Source: an uncultured Oleiphilus sp. (lineage in GTDB: Bacteria; Pseudomonadota; Gammaproteobacteria; Pseudomonadales; Oleiphilaceae). From it: a stretch of 64,000 nucleotides of DNA. The notes beneath the pieces were generated by a model. It was not told the origin of the DNA and made no database searches. It saw only the letters and a program-made list of their open reading frames with translations. Below, piece by piece: positions 9,670-21,056 of this stretch (position 1 is the first letter of the stretch; every line of letters begins with the position of its first letter). Where the stretch lies: the NCBI GenBank assembly GCA_913020045.1, contig CAJWBE010000006.1, positions 1 through 64,000 on the forward strand. Reading direction: 5' to 3'. A program made the position numbers and the translations under genes.

Positions 9670-10293
9670 ATGCGGAACGCTTTATGGCTACTCGTGGGTT
9701 TTTTATGCGTGTATGCCGCTACGGTTTGGAGTGAAGAGAAGGGCGAAAGCAAACTAAGCCCAATGGGGTTTCCCTATCAACAGCAATGGACCCATGAGCC
9801 TTCGACTGTTCAATTTCAGTTCACGGGCGAGTCGCAACGAAAGCTTCTATTTTTACGCATTTACGATGTCGCTCATTATATTGATGCTGGCGCACTGGCT
9901 GCGTCTGCTGATCAAATCCTTGGACAAGTATTAAATCGACAGCTCTATATCAAATATCAGCATGATATTTCCGCTTCCCGTTTACGCTCGGTTTTATACG
10001 ATGGTTTTGAATTGAATAGTACGCCTGCGGAATGGGAGCAGATTCAGATGAAGGTCGATAAGTTGATTGCCAAGATAAATCGTGATGCTAATTCTGGTGA
10101 CGAAATGATTATTCGGTGGCTGGCTGACGATCGCGTTATGTTTTACCTCAATGGCTTACTCATTGCGCAGACTCAGCATCGTGTTTTTGGCAAGGTATTA
10201 TGGTCGATTTGGCTAGGGCCTCAGTCTGTTGTTAAGCGTAACGAACTGCTTGCTTCGCTACAGAGTGGTAAAAGCGTAGGAAATGGGAACTAA
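9670..10293 (+). CDS. Secreted chalcone-isomerase-like protein
   Basis: 207 residues with an N-terminal signal peptide (about 1-21, LWLLVGFLCVYAATVWSEE). The rest matches the bacterial chalcone-isomerase-like fold family (FQFTGESQRKLLFLRIYDVAHYID near 50-75; then DEMIIRWLADDRVMFYLNG). Bacterial members are usually periplasmic, lack proven isomerase activity and may bind fatty acids or act as folding scaffolds. AGGGGAG precedes the ATG at 9670 by a short spacer. It is followed at 83 bp by an alpha/beta hydrolase on the same strand. No partner is evident. Confidence 0.75.
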   Translation: MRNALWLLVGFLCVYAATVWSEEKGESKLSPMGFPYQQQWTHEPSTVQFQFTGESQRKLLFLRIYDVAHYIDAGALAASADQILGQVLNRQLYIKYQHDISASRLRSVLYDGFELNSTPAEWEQIQMKVDKLIAKINRDANSGDEMIIRWLADDRVMFYLNGLLIAQTQHRVFGKVLWSIWLGPQSVVKRNELLASLQSGKSVGNGN

Positions 10294-10376
10294 ATTACTA
10301 TATTCATCGCTTGATAGTGTTTTTATAGCGAGCAGATTAAACGATAAAGACGTAAATTTTCTTAGAGGGCACGACA

Positions 10377-11231
10377 ATGAAGAAGATATCTGGGGAACTT
10401 CAAATAGATCGTTTTCTGGTTCCTTATCGTGTTTACGGCGAAGGCGACGCCATACTTGTTTGTCTGAGTGGCGCAAAGCAGACAATGTCTGCGTGGAAGT
10501 CGGTCATTGCTTATTTTCATAAGCAATACCGAGTGCTTGTGTTCGACATGCCAGGGCAGGGCCGGGCTGAAATACTTTCAGGAAGCCCTAGAGTCGAAAT
10601 GGAAGAGCAGATGGCAGTGGTGCATGCCCTTGCTGAACAGGTCGGTGTGCAGGCCAGTCAGCATGCCATTATTGCCGGGGCTTCGTGGGGCGCGGTATTA
10701 GCAGCTGCATATTGCGAGCGTTATCCGGAAGATTTTGATCAAGCGGTGCTAGGTAGTTTTGGTACGAAGCCTAATATGGTTTTGAAGTCGGTTATTAAAC
10801 AAGTACAAACCTTAATTGATGAAGGCAGAGCCAAAGATATTGCGCCGATGATGATTGACCAATTTGGTCAGTATATCCCCGACACGTTGAAGAAACAGAT
10901 TCTCCTTCAGTTCGAGAGTATGAGCGATGAACAGTTCCGCGCATTTTATGAGCATAGTTTGCTGGTGACTGAAATGGAGGATCTGACGCATTACGTTGAC
11001 CTCTCCCGCATTAGGGTCGAGACGCTCGTTATCATGGGTCAATACGACACGATTATGGACTTGTTCGATACAAAAAAAGCCGCAGAAAAAATACCTAATA
11101 GTCGCTACCATTTGCAAAAAGGTGTCGGCCACTTTCTGCACTGGGAGGATGATCGTGTTCTGCAGGTTTATGAAGATTTTTTTGTTAACGGATTGGCGGA
11201 GCAAGAAAAACGTAAAGTAGATCAATCTTGA
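10377..11231 (+). CDS. Alpha/beta hydrolase
   Basis: 284 residues. The fold is clear from VLVFDMPGQGRAE, the nucleophile elbow GASWG within IIAGASWGAVLAA (Ser near 102), an acid in LVIMGQYDTIMD, and the catalytic His in GVGHFLHWED (near 257). There is no signal peptide, so it is cytoplasmic. The cap region is small and helical. It resembles the general esterase/haloperoxidase-like group; the substrate cannot be told from sequence. GAGG lies eight bases before the ATG. It may share a transcript with the preceding chalcone-isomerase-like gene. Confidence 0.9.
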   Translation: MKKISGELQIDRFLVPYRVYGEGDAILVCLSGAKQTMSAWKSVIAYFHKQYRVLVFDMPGQGRAEILSGSPRVEMEEQMAVVHALAEQVGVQASQHAIIAGASWGAVLAAAYCERYPEDFDQAVLGSFGTKPNMVLKSVIKQVQTLIDEGRAKDIAPMMIDQFGQYIPDTLKKQILLQFESMSDEQFRAFYEHSLLVTEMEDLTHYVDLSRIRVETLVIMGQYDTIMDLFDTKKAAEKIPNSRYHLQKGVGHFLHWEDDRVLQVYEDFFVNGLAEQEKRKVDQS

Positions 11232-11293
11232 TTAAGCAAACTTCCCTGTTTTGGTTTTTGTAGAATACACAACGAAAGTCCACCTGCGCTCTT

Positions 11294-12271
11294 CTATTCT
11301 TCGGGTTTGCGCCATATCTCGGAAGTTGGATGGAATGCTATCCATGCAAACCAATAGGAACGCAACACGGGATAGGGTTTTCCCGTCTGATCCAAGGCTC
11401 GACCACTGCGTGTTTTGCTATCGAATATCAACTGAAAAGAGATGCCGTTTACAGAGTCGCGTAGTGGCGAAGATATCTGATCGAGCTCGACCATCGGGTA
11501 GGCTTTGAAATCTCCGTCAACCTGGATCCCGAGAACAACTTCTTTTGGGTGATAGCGTCGGTCAGTGTGTGTCACTGGGAAATAAATACGCTCGCTTTGG
11601 TCATAGTTTCCATAGGGTGACCGGTGGTAGTTGCGCATGAACCCTGTATCGAAAGATAGTACCTTAGTGTTTGGGTAGCGCTCTTTCCAGTCACGCCATG
11701 TTGTGTGCTCAACGGGTAATGTCTCGAGCTGCTTGCCCTGTAGTTTTCCGCTAATTGATTTAGCCAGTATTTGCGACCAAAGAGACTCAGTTTGCCTGTC
11801 ATACATCAGCACGTCACTGTTGTAGAGCAGGCCTGATACGCCAAATGTTAGCGCTTGCTCATTATTTTCAGAACGAAACGCCATACCGGTGCCGCACAAA
11901 GGGCAATAACTGATCAGTACTGCCTGCTTAGAAAAGTGATCATTGACGATTTCGTGGTAATTTAGAATTCTTATAGGATAAGCTTTGCTGACACCGTTTA
12001 GGGTAAGGCCTAGTACACGGTCATCGTCGGCAAGTGTCTTTGCGCCTGCTACAAACTTCGGTGAGGTTAGTGCGGGGATGCCATCACGAGGTGGCCCTCC
12101 ATGAAGAATTTCTTTCTGATCAATTAGGCTTTGTGATAAATCAAAGCCGTTGTATTGTTCCGCAGCATTGATCGCTCCTGTGAAAAGTGAAACGACCAAT
12201 AAGGTAACACTGCACTGAGAGAAGAAGTTAAATGGCGAGCATTTGCTAGGTTTTTCTTGCGGAATGAGCAT
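11294..12271 (-). CDS. DUF3179 domain secreted protein
   Basis: 325 residues with an N-terminal hydrophobic export signal (about residues 18-37, ending INAAEQ). The body matches DUF3179: DGIPALTSPKF, GVSKAYPIRILNYHEIVND, the strongly conserved SYCPLCGTGMAF (a CxxC with possible metal or haem contact), LWSQ, and FMRNYHRSPYGNYD. The family is widespread in marine bacteria and archaea and has no established function; the conserved Cys and His residues suggest metal binding outside the cytoplasm. It is convergent with the hydrolase and divergent from the NYN-domain gene. Confidence 0.88.
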   Translation of the reverse strand: MLIPQEKPSKCSPFNFFSQCSVTLLVVSLFTGAINAAEQYNGFDLSQSLIDQKEILHGGPPRDGIPALTSPKFVAGAKTLADDDRVLGLTLNGVSKAYPIRILNYHEIVNDHFSKQAVLISYCPLCGTGMAFRSENNEQALTFGVSGLLYNSDVLMYDRQTESLWSQILAKSISGKLQGKQLETLPVEHTTWRDWKERYPNTKVLSFDTGFMRNYHRSPYGNYDQSERIYFPVTHTDRRYHPKEVVLGIQVDGDFKAYPMVELDQISSPLRDSVNGISFQLIFDSKTRSGRALDQTGKPYPVLRSYWFAWIAFHPTSEIWRKPEE

Positions 12272-12372
12272 GATCCACGTCCGAATTAAGTATAAAGGCT
12301 AGACTCGCCTCAATGCCGAAAGTTCAATGCATCGAGTGCGATGCGCATGGCTAACCAAAAAGTTGAATAGTA

Positions 12373-12849
12373 ATGGAAACAGTATCGATAGTGGTAGACG
12401 TGCAAAATGTCTACTACACCACTCGGCAAGCTTTTGCGTGCCATTTTGATTACAACAAGTTTTGGGCGAAAGCGACTAAGAATCGCCAGCTTGTAAAAGC
12501 AGTTGCTTATGCGATTGATAGGGATGACCCGAAACAGCGCCAGTTTCAAAACATACTGAAAACGATTGGGTTCGAGGTAAAACTCAAACCGTATATACAG
12601 CGTTCTGACGGCTCAGCAAAAGGCGATTGGGATGTGGGTATTGCGCTCGATGCGATGGAGTTTTCTGAGCAAAGTGACGTGCTTGTGCTGGTTTCCGGCG
12701 ATGGCGATTTTGATCTGCTCGCGCAGCGAATGCGAGAAAAGCATCAGACTTGTGTAGAGGTTTATGGCGTCGCTCTATTGACCGCGGACTCATTGATCGA
12801 CTCAGCAAGTCGCTATTTCCCAATAGAGTCCGACTTGCTGCTTCGATAA
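12373..12849 (+). CDS. NYN domain (LabA/DUF88-like) protein
   Basis: 158 residues. It begins VSIVVDVQNVYY, followed by KGDWDVGIALDAMEF and VLVLVSGDGDFDLLAQRMRE, the acidic metal-site motifs of the NYN/PIN-like nuclease fold (Asp at about 9, 85, 88 and 110-112). The family contains RNA-acting nucleases and regulators of unknown target. The protein is short and carries no extra OST-HTH domain. It stands alone between unrelated genes. Confidence 0.88.
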   Translation: METVSIVVDVQNVYYTTRQAFACHFDYNKFWAKATKNRQLVKAVAYAIDRDDPKQRQFQNILKTIGFEVKLKPYIQRSDGSAKGDWDVGIALDAMEFSEQSDVLVLVSGDGDFDLLAQRMREKHQTCVEVYGVALLTADSLIDSASRYFPIESDLLLR

Positions 12850-13121
12850 CCTGCGTCATGAATATTGGCGGTCAGGTTAATCTCAAATGTTTCATTAGTT
12901 TGTTAGGCAGGGGCGTGTTTTGTCGGCATTTCTTAAGTGATCCATTTCTTATTTTAAGCGTATAACTAAAAAGTATAGGATTTTGTTCAGGCCTTAATTC
13001 GTACTTTAGCTGCTGAGCGTTTTTCAAGTTAGAAAATTGTCTTAGCGGTGGCCTCTGTTAGATCAGCAGAGGTTCGCTCAGGCTTACGAGGTAGGCAGGC
13101 AAGCAGTTTGGGGGGAGTGTT

Positions 13122-13445
13122 TTGAAATTTGAAACCTTCAGATGGGGACCTGTTGCTCAGGGCCTATATATTGCGTTGCTGTGGTTTACTGTCGTCGTTA
13201 GCTGGCACTTTTCTCACTGGCTCGGTTACTACCTTATACTGTTGGTTTTTTTGGGCCTAGGGCTTCGGCCTTTTTTGGAGCGCACCGGCTTGTATGGCAT
13301 CGCTCAGTCTTTGGCCTTAAAAACCATAGATAAGCACCAAGATAGACGCCTTAGAGAAAGGCGTCGTCAAATTGAGCGCAGCGAGCGAGACAAAAAGTAC
13401 AGGCAGAGGCGTAAACTTGATCCAACACTCCCAAAAAATTGGTGA
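13122..13445 (+). CDS. Small inner-membrane protein with basic tail
   Basis: 107 residues from a TTG at 13122, chosen because GGGGGGAG lies a few bases upstream. There are two close hydrophobic segments (about 14-30 and 35-50), then a strongly charged Arg/Lys-rich tail (HQDRRLRERRRQIERSERD and following) that would lie in the cytoplasm by the positive-inside rule. No family is recognised. The 272 bp before it hold no gene. It is convergent with the GST gene 3 bp away. Confidence 0.6.
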   Translation: MKFETFRWGPVAQGLYIALLWFTVVVSWHFSHWLGYYLILLVFLGLGLRPFLERTGLYGIAQSLALKTIDKHQDRRLRERRRQIERSERDKKYRQRRKLDPTLPKNW

Positions 13446-13448
13446 TGT

Positions 13449-14105
13449 TTATCCTACATAACGTGATTTGGTATAGATTCTATCTTTAGCATCCGGTGCG
13501 GGCATTGATTTTTGGAATGCCGGGCGCGCGCTAAGGTTTTGATAATATCGACTAACATGTGGGAACTGTGAAAAATCAACGAACAGCTTAGCGACGTGCA
13601 GGGCGTATCCAACGCCGATGTCTGCGGCACTAAAACCACTTTTTAATAGATATTCTTGCGCCGACAGCAGATCTTCCACTACCGCAATGCTTTTTTCTAG
13701 GCGTCGACTTTCTAGCTTCCATACAGTGTTAGACCGCAAAGCGGGGTCCGCGATAGCGATGGCCTGTTGCGTGAGCGAAGCACAGTGCACAGTGATTGTT
13801 TCGGCATAGTGCAACCACTGCAGCCATTCGGGACGGTCATTTTCGCCCGGTGCGCGCCAAAGTAAATGCTGAGTGTCGTATGTCTCGCAAAGGTATTCAG
13901 CAATGGCACCGCTTTCAAATAGCGTCAGATCACCGTCCTCTAGACAGGGGACCCGGCCAAGCGGGCTCACGGCGAGATAGGCAGGGTCTCTGAGGGCTCG
14001 GCCAAACGCATATATTTTTAGCTCGTGGTCCAAACCAAGTTCGTTGATAAGCCAAAGGGTTCGCATTGAACGGGCTTCATGGCAATGATGTAAGACGATA
14101 GACAT
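13449..14105 (-). CDS. Glutathione S-transferase family protein
   Basis: 218 residues. The thioredoxin-like N-terminus (IVLHHCHEARSMRTLWLINELG, then SPLGRVPCLEDGDLTLFESGAIAEYL) shows the glutathione site with the ESGAI motif near 64-68. The C-terminal helical domain contains the N-capping region GFSAADIGVGYAL. It probably conjugates or reduces organic electrophiles using glutathione. It is the last gene of a same-strand run GNAT - cupin - GST, with gaps of 48 and 91 bp. Confidence 0.92.
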   Translation of the reverse strand: MSIVLHHCHEARSMRTLWLINELGLDHELKIYAFGRALRDPAYLAVSPLGRVPCLEDGDLTLFESGAIAEYLCETYDTQHLLWRAPGENDRPEWLQWLHYAETITVHCASLTQQAIAIADPALRSNTVWKLESRRLEKSIAVVEDLLSAQEYLLKSGFSAADIGVGYALHVAKLFVDFSQFPHVSRYYQNLSARPAFQKSMPAPDAKDRIYTKSRYVG

Positions 14106-14196
14106 CGTTGGTTATCCTGTGAAATAAGATGTGTTCATAAAGAAGTTTTTTAATCAGTACGTCGATAGCTTGGCCCGAGAGGACTCGAAGGCTGCT

Positions 14197-14523
14197 TTAG
14201 TCGCTTTCGCCGCCCTCTGGACCATAAAAAAATACCCATGTAGTGAAATCATCGCTGAAAGATTCGAATCTATGCTCCCTCCCTGCCGGAACAAACAGCA
14301 CCTCACCGGCTTCAAAGGACTGGCGTTCGTTACCATTGACAAAATAGCCGGAGCCCGACGCAATTACATATAGCTCGTCGCGCGAATGGGGTTGCTGGTG
14401 ATCTACTTGGTTGGGCTGGTACATCTCAACGGTTAGCGATCCGTGGCTAAATAGTGCTTTAAAGGGACTATCCGTTTCTTTTAGGGACGTGAGTGCATTT
14501 TTTATAGTTAGGCGTTCCATCAT
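14197..14523 (-). CDS. Cupin domain protein
   Basis: 108 residues forming a single small beta barrel. The cupin metal motifs are visible: QPHSRDELYVIASGSGYF for motif 1 and LFVPAGREHRFESF for motif 2, with His and Glu ligands at about 46, 50 and 83. Stand-alone small cupins of this kind may be enzymes or ligand-binding proteins. It starts with two adjacent ATG codons (14523 and 14520), and either could be used. It sits between a GNAT and a GST gene on the same strand. Confidence 0.85.
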   Translation of the reverse strand: MMERLTIKNALTSLKETDSPFKALFSHGSLTVEMYQPNQVDHQQPHSRDELYVIASGSGYFVNGNERQSFEAGEVLFVPAGREHRFESFSDDFTTWVFFYGPEGGESD

Positions 14524-14571
14524 TTTTATCTACTTTTTCTGCATGTCTTAGATTCGTTTTAATTGCTGATG

Positions 14572-15159
14572 CTATTTTGCGTCTCGCCACATTAGCCACA
14601 TCGGAGGGCAGCCTTTAGCCGCGACAAACTTTTCGACCACTTCAAAACCGTGCCGCCGATAAAACGGTATATTCGCTTCCTTGCTGTTTTCAAGATAAGC
14701 GGGTCGGCCTGCTTCGTCTAAACGCTTTAGACCTGCTTCCATTAACTTTTTACCGACACCTTTACCTTGCTGGGAGGGCCGTGTGCCGATCGCAAATAGG
14801 TAATAATGAGGTAGCTGAGGCTTGGCTTTTGCCAGAGCATTGTCGACCGCCATGCCGCGTGTAATCGTTTTCAGACCACAATCTCGAAAGAGCGATACAC
14901 CCATTCCCAGACTTTTTAACAGAGGTAGTTGCTTGTTTTGGCCTGGAGGCAGCCATAGGCAAGCGCCCGCGTCACCGTCGACAACATATCCATGGCCGTG
15001 AGGCAGATAAAGTTTCTGTGCCATCGCGGTATAAAAATGTCGCATGCCGGTTTGGCCGCCGAATATCCATAGATTAACCGGATCATCAGCAAAGCTGTCT
15101 GAAATAATATCGCCAATAAGCGCATGCTCTCCGACGGCTAGGTTTCTAGTGTTGCTCAT
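14572..15159 (-). CDS. GNAT-family N-acetyltransferase
   Basis: 195 residues. The acetyl-CoA site is the run YYLFAIGTRPSQQGKGVGKKL (about 115-135), which carries the Q/RxxGxG/A loop, and the C-terminal strand PFYRRHGFEVVEKF is typical. The N-terminal part is like the group that acetylates small amines. The acceptor is unknown. It is first of three genes on the minus strand that may be co-transcribed with the cupin and GST. Confidence 0.9.
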   Translation of the reverse strand: MSNTRNLAVGEHALIGDIISDSFADDPVNLWIFGGQTGMRHFYTAMAQKLYLPHGHGYVVDGDAGACLWLPPGQNKQLPLLKSLGMGVSLFRDCGLKTITRGMAVDNALAKAKPQLPHYYLFAIGTRPSQQGKGVGKKLMEAGLKRLDEAGRPAYLENSKEANIPFYRRHGFEVVEKFVAAKGCPPMWLMWRDAK

Positions 15160-15545
15160 TTTTATTGCTCGTTGCTTTATTGATTACGTGCAGATGATTC
15201 GTTAATCGTTCGCTGAAATTTTTAGTCAGACACCTAAGGGAGGGAACTCCTGGCGATTGCACTTGTCCTATCTTTTCCGTATCACTATCTGCGTAAGATT
15301 CCGGGATGAGTGATGGCAAAAAACTTCAGGTATTGTGCATCCAATTCAGGCACTGCAGCGTATGGTATTGGTTACTGATTAATATGACAGATAATGCCTT
15401 TTCTAGGAATAGAACTTGTCGAGAGTCGCAAATTTCTAGATTGTTAGTTGACCTCATATCTATACAGTGTAAAGTTGTCGTCGAATAAGGTTAGATGCGC
15501 TGGCACTAGCTGTGCGAATAACTGCCACCAGGTGTGCGGATACCA
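15160..15545. other. Divergent intergenic region, no gene seen
   Basis: 386 bp between the GNAT gene and the ThDP enzyme. A 60-codon open frame (15306-15488) has no ribosome site and an unprotein-like composition, so it is not called. The stretch presumably contains two outward promoters, but no convincing -35/-10 pair or operator palindrome was recognised. Confidence 0.4.
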
Positions 15546-17288
15546 ATGAGTAAAGTTAAGCTGACGCGGTATATCATTCAGTCTCTGAGGGACGAAAATG
15601 CCAGCCATATCTTTTTGGTCCCTGGCGGGTACGTCGATAATTTCTCTCAAGACCTTGTCGATGTAGAAGGCATAAAACCAATCGTTTGTGCGACCGAAGG
15701 CGGTGCTGCCATGATGGCCGATGGTTTTGCTAGAGCGTCGGGTCGTTTTGGCGTCTGCATGGGCATTTCCGGTCCCGGTGCGACTAACATGATAACCGCC
15801 TTAAGTGTCTCGAGTGCAGATCAAATTCCAGTTTTGGCGATAACCGGTGATACGCCGTTAAGCTGGCGTGATCGCGCTGCTATCCAAGATTCTGGCACAC
15901 ATGGTTTGAGGAGCATTGAGCTATTTAGACAAGTGTGTGCGTCCCAATACCAGGTTTACGAGCCGCGCTTGATTCGAGACTACACGCGTCGCATGATGCC
16001 GACATTGAAAGGGCCGCATCATGGGGTTGCTCATTTATCCGTGCCTCTCGACTTGCAGTCCGCTGACATTGAATATGACTATCAAGCGACCTGTTCCAAG
16101 ACGCCGTTAGGCGGCAACCCCATAGACCCCCATGCCTTAACAGACGCACTGGATATGATTTCCAGACAGCCTAGAACTGCGTTATTAATTGGTTCCGGCA
16201 TTCGAAAGTCGAACGCAACGTCTGCGCTGATTGATTTTGCTGAGCGTTTTGAAATCCCTGTCGCTACGACCATGGCTGCGAAAGGGGACTTTCCTGAAAC
16301 GCATCCACTTTCTATGGGCGTCTTTGGTTGGGCAGGGTCGGGCCTTGCGAACGAGACCTTATTAACTGACGAAATTGATTGTTTAGTCGTTGTGGGTAGT
16401 ACCCTAGGGCAGATCAGCACCATGTGCTGGAGTGAAGCCTTGAGAAAGAACCGGCAATTTATTCAGATCGATATTAATGGTTCACACCTCAATCGAACGT
16501 ATGTGGCTGATTTAGCGATTACGTCCGATGCACGGGTGGCGTTTGAATATATGTGCGCTCAAGATAATGACGCACCCCCGATTAAACGTATCCTTGATAC
16601 TAAACTTGCTCGGCGTGACTGGTTGTTGGGTCTAAAAGAAAAGCGACCTTGGTTCTATGACACCGACAATCAAACTAGCAGTGTCATGCCAATGCATCCT
16701 GCCCGGGCGGTTACAACGCTTGCCGATGTGATGCCGCAAGACACGCAGCTTTTTGTCGACAATGGCGCTCATACGTTTTTCGCGACACACTATTGGAAGA
16801 CCGCGTTGCCTCGCCATTACTTCAATATCATCAAGTACTCGGGTGCGATGGGGTGGGCGATTGCAGCGAGCATCGGTGCGAAAGTTGCCAGGCCCGAGAA
16901 GACCACTGTTGCGATCGTCGGCGACGGCTGTATGCTGATGCACGGTATGGAAATACAAACGGCAGCGCGCTATAAACTTAAAAATATGATTTTTGTCGTG
17001 CTCAACAACAAAGCGCATGGCAACCCGAAGTTACGTACTGAAGGATTCTCAGACGAAGCAGAAGAATTGACCGATATTGTCGACCATAATTGGGCAGCCT
17101 TTGCAGAATCATTAGGTGTAAAGGGTTTAACGGTAGAGTCTCCTGATGATTTAAGCCGTGTTTATCAGTCAGCGTTGGACGCCGATAGCACTGTGTTGAT
17201 TGACGTGAAGTGTGGTTTATACGCAACGCCAACTAAAGTCTTCGATGAAACCTTTATGAAAGAGTTCAACAGCTTTTTGTCGAACTAG
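15546..17288 (+). CDS. Thiamine-diphosphate enzyme, acetolactate-synthase-like
   Basis: About 580 residues from the ATG at 15546; a GTG at 15534 is possible. Three ThDP domains are visible: the N-terminal Pyr domain with the catalytic Glu in VCATEGGAAMMADGFARASG (near residue 50), a central domain (ALLIGSGIRKSNATSAL), and the C-terminal PP domain with the cofactor motif GDGCMLMHGME ending in LNN. The family decarboxylates 2-oxo acids and can ligate the product. It lacks features tying it to acetohydroxyacid synthase proper, and no regulatory subunit is adjacent. A CMD-like gene follows, so an accessory 2-oxo-acid or benzoylformate-type role is possible. Confidence 0.9.
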   Translation: MSKVKLTRYIIQSLRDENASHIFLVPGGYVDNFSQDLVDVEGIKPIVCATEGGAAMMADGFARASGRFGVCMGISGPGATNMITALSVSSADQIPVLAITGDTPLSWRDRAAIQDSGTHGLRSIELFRQVCASQYQVYEPRLIRDYTRRMMPTLKGPHHGVAHLSVPLDLQSADIEYDYQATCSKTPLGGNPIDPHALTDALDMISRQPRTALLIGSGIRKSNATSALIDFAERFEIPVATTMAAKGDFPETHPLSMGVFGWAGSGLANETLLTDEIDCLVVVGSTLGQISTMCWSEALRKNRQFIQIDINGSHLNRTYVADLAITSDARVAFEYMCAQDNDAPPIKRILDTKLARRDWLLGLKEKRPWFYDTDNQTSSVMPMHPARAVTTLADVMPQDTQLFVDNGAHTFFATHYWKTALPRHYFNIIKYSGAMGWAIAASIGAKVARPEKTTVAIVGDGCMLMHGMEIQTAARYKLKNMIFVVLNNKAHGNPKLRTEGFSDEAEELTDIVDHNWAAFAESLGVKGLTVESPDDLSRVYQSALDADSTVLIDVKCGLYATPTKVFDETFMKEFNSFLSN

Positions 17289-17370
17289 AAACAGCTGGCT
17301 AGCTTTTCCGTACCGAGGCCGCGCTGCAAAAACATAACGATAACGAAAAGTGAAACGTAAGGAATCACCT

Positions 17371-17733
17371 ATGGCAGACCAGCAAGACGAACTGGAGTCT
17401 ACTCAAGATCGTAGAGATGTGATTGGCAAGCTCAGCGAGTTTGCACCCGATTTTGTATCGATGATTTCTAACTTCTGTTTAGGCGAAGTTTACGCTCGAC
17501 CGGCGCTGCCAGAAAATACCAAAGAAGTCGTCGCCATTGTATCGTTGATCAGTCTTGGTTCAGACCGTCTTAAAGGACACATCGAATCAGCCCTAGCGCA
17601 GGGCTCAACAAAAGAAGAACTCAGCGAAGTCATCATGTTATCTAGCATCTATTTAGGCTTTCCCCGCGCGATCGACGCAATGTTGGTGTTGCATGAGACT
17701 GTGAATAGTCTTTCGGCAGAGGATTCTAATTAG
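17371..17733 (+). CDS. Carboxymuconolactone-decarboxylase-like protein
   Basis: 120 residues from the ATG at 17371, chosen because TAAGGA lies seven bases upstream. The all-helical CMD/AhpD-like fold is suggested by VYARPALPENTKEVVAIVSL, LKGHIESALAQGSTKEELSEV and LYLGFPRAIDAM-type helices (here IYLGFPRAIDAML). The redox CxxC of AhpD is absent; only an early Cys near FCLGE remains, so a peroxidase role is unlikely. It follows the ThDP enzyme by 82 bp on the same strand and probably belongs to the same pathway. Confidence 0.85.
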   Translation: MADQQDELESTQDRRDVIGKLSEFAPDFVSMISNFCLGEVYARPALPENTKEVVAIVSLISLGSDRLKGHIESALAQGSTKEELSEVIMLSSIYLGFPRAIDAMLVLHETVNSLSAEDSN

Positions 17734-17791
17734 GGCTTAGCGCTAGTGTTAGTCGACAATATATAGGTCTAGTGGAAGGATAAGATAAAGA

Positions 17792-17828
17792 TATGACCTT
17801 CGCCATCTAATGGGTGGCAAGGGTCATA
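17792..17828 (-). terminator. Probable katG terminator hairpin
   Basis: TATGACC and GGTCATA form the outer stem, with a further GCCA/TGGC pairing inside. Read on the minus strand it lies ten bases after the katG stop and is followed by a T-rich run (TCTTTATCTTATCC). Confidence 0.55.
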
Positions 17829-17837
17829 CAGCTGCGA

Positions 17838-20024
<2,187 letters not shown>

Positions 20025-20291
20025 CTAAAGGTGCTTAAAGCACAGAGTAAGAATGTGCTGACAATATTATCGGACTATCGTTTTAATTTATTAAGTCAAT
20101 TGATTCTATTCTTGTAATAGGGTTTTACTATTGTTGGTTTGTGGTCGTTTTATATAGAAGCTTAATAGTGTGGCGGTAGTCGGCAGAGGCGGAAATCATA
20201 GCGCTATGTTGAAGAGGAAAAATATGCATCCTCAACTAAACTTCGGTTTACTAGATACGCCCCTATGATTTGAAACAAAGGTCTATATGTT

Positions 20292-21017
20292 ATGAAAAAC
20301 GTCTTGTTGCTGATTACGATACTGACTTTCTCCGCGACTTCTTTCGCGCGCGATTTTACGCTACTGACCTCCGAACCAGGTCGCAAGGCTAAAGCTGAAA
20401 TGAGCGCTGAAGCTTTGTTTGTGGAGGTAATAAAAGAAGTGTTTAAACGCTCCGACCTAAATGTAAAAGTTCACAAAGGCCCGTGGATTAAAGCGCAAAG
20501 AACCGTCATGCGCTCTGAGCCTAGTGACCGTTATTTGATTGCGCCTTTAACGAGAATAAAAGAGCGTGAAGATGACTATGATTGGATAATACCGCTCTCT
20601 TCTTATCGTTTGCAGTTTGTGACGACTGATAAAAGTGCCGACCTAAAAGATTTGGATGCGCTAAAGCGCGAAGAGATTTGTGTGTTGCGCGAGTCGGCCG
20701 CCGAGTACAAGTTAAAAGAGTGGGAGTTTCCAGATATTCTGAGCCGCGTTCAGGTACAGAAGTGTTTTAAAGGACTTGAAAGTGGTAAGCAGAAAATTGT
20801 CCTTGCCCATGGTGAGCGAGTTGCCAATGCTTTGTACCAACAAGTAGGTGGCGACCCGAAAGACTTAATCTTCGGTCGCCCTTTTAGCGAGTATACGGTT
20901 TACCTAGCGGCAACCAAGGCATCGATGACGGAGCAAACAAAGCAAGAATTGCTTAACGCGCTCGACGCAATGAAAATCGATGGTACCTACGACGAAATTT
21001 TTGCTAAGTATCAATAG
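20292..21017 (+). CDS. Periplasmic family 3 solute-binding-like protein
   Basis: 241 residues with a signal peptide (MKNVLLLITILTFSATSFA, cleavage near 19). The mature protein has the two-lobed SBP_bac_3 pattern: FVEVIKEVFKRSDLNVKV, WIKAQRTVMRSEPSDRYLIAPLTR, VTTDKSADLKDLDALK and the C-terminal helix MKIDGTYDEIFAKYQ. No permease or ATPase gene is adjacent, so it may feed a sensor or have an orphan role like the interrupted homologue at 8.6-9.4 kb. The ligand is unknown. Confidence 0.85.
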   Translation: MKNVLLLITILTFSATSFARDFTLLTSEPGRKAKAEMSAEALFVEVIKEVFKRSDLNVKVHKGPWIKAQRTVMRSEPSDRYLIAPLTRIKEREDDYDWIIPLSSYRLQFVTTDKSADLKDLDALKREEICVLRESAAEYKLKEWEFPDILSRVQVQKCFKGLESGKQKIVLAHGERVANALYQQVGGDPKDLIFGRPFSEYTVYLAATKASMTEQTKQELLNALDAMKIDGTYDEIFAKYQ

Positions 21018-21056
21018 AGGATAGCAACTGAGTTGCGCTCGAAAATGGGTAGTTGA

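Noticed and set aside
15306-15488. 60-codon frame before the ThDP enzyme
   Set aside because: No ribosome site and Cys/Trp/Arg-rich composition unlike a protein.
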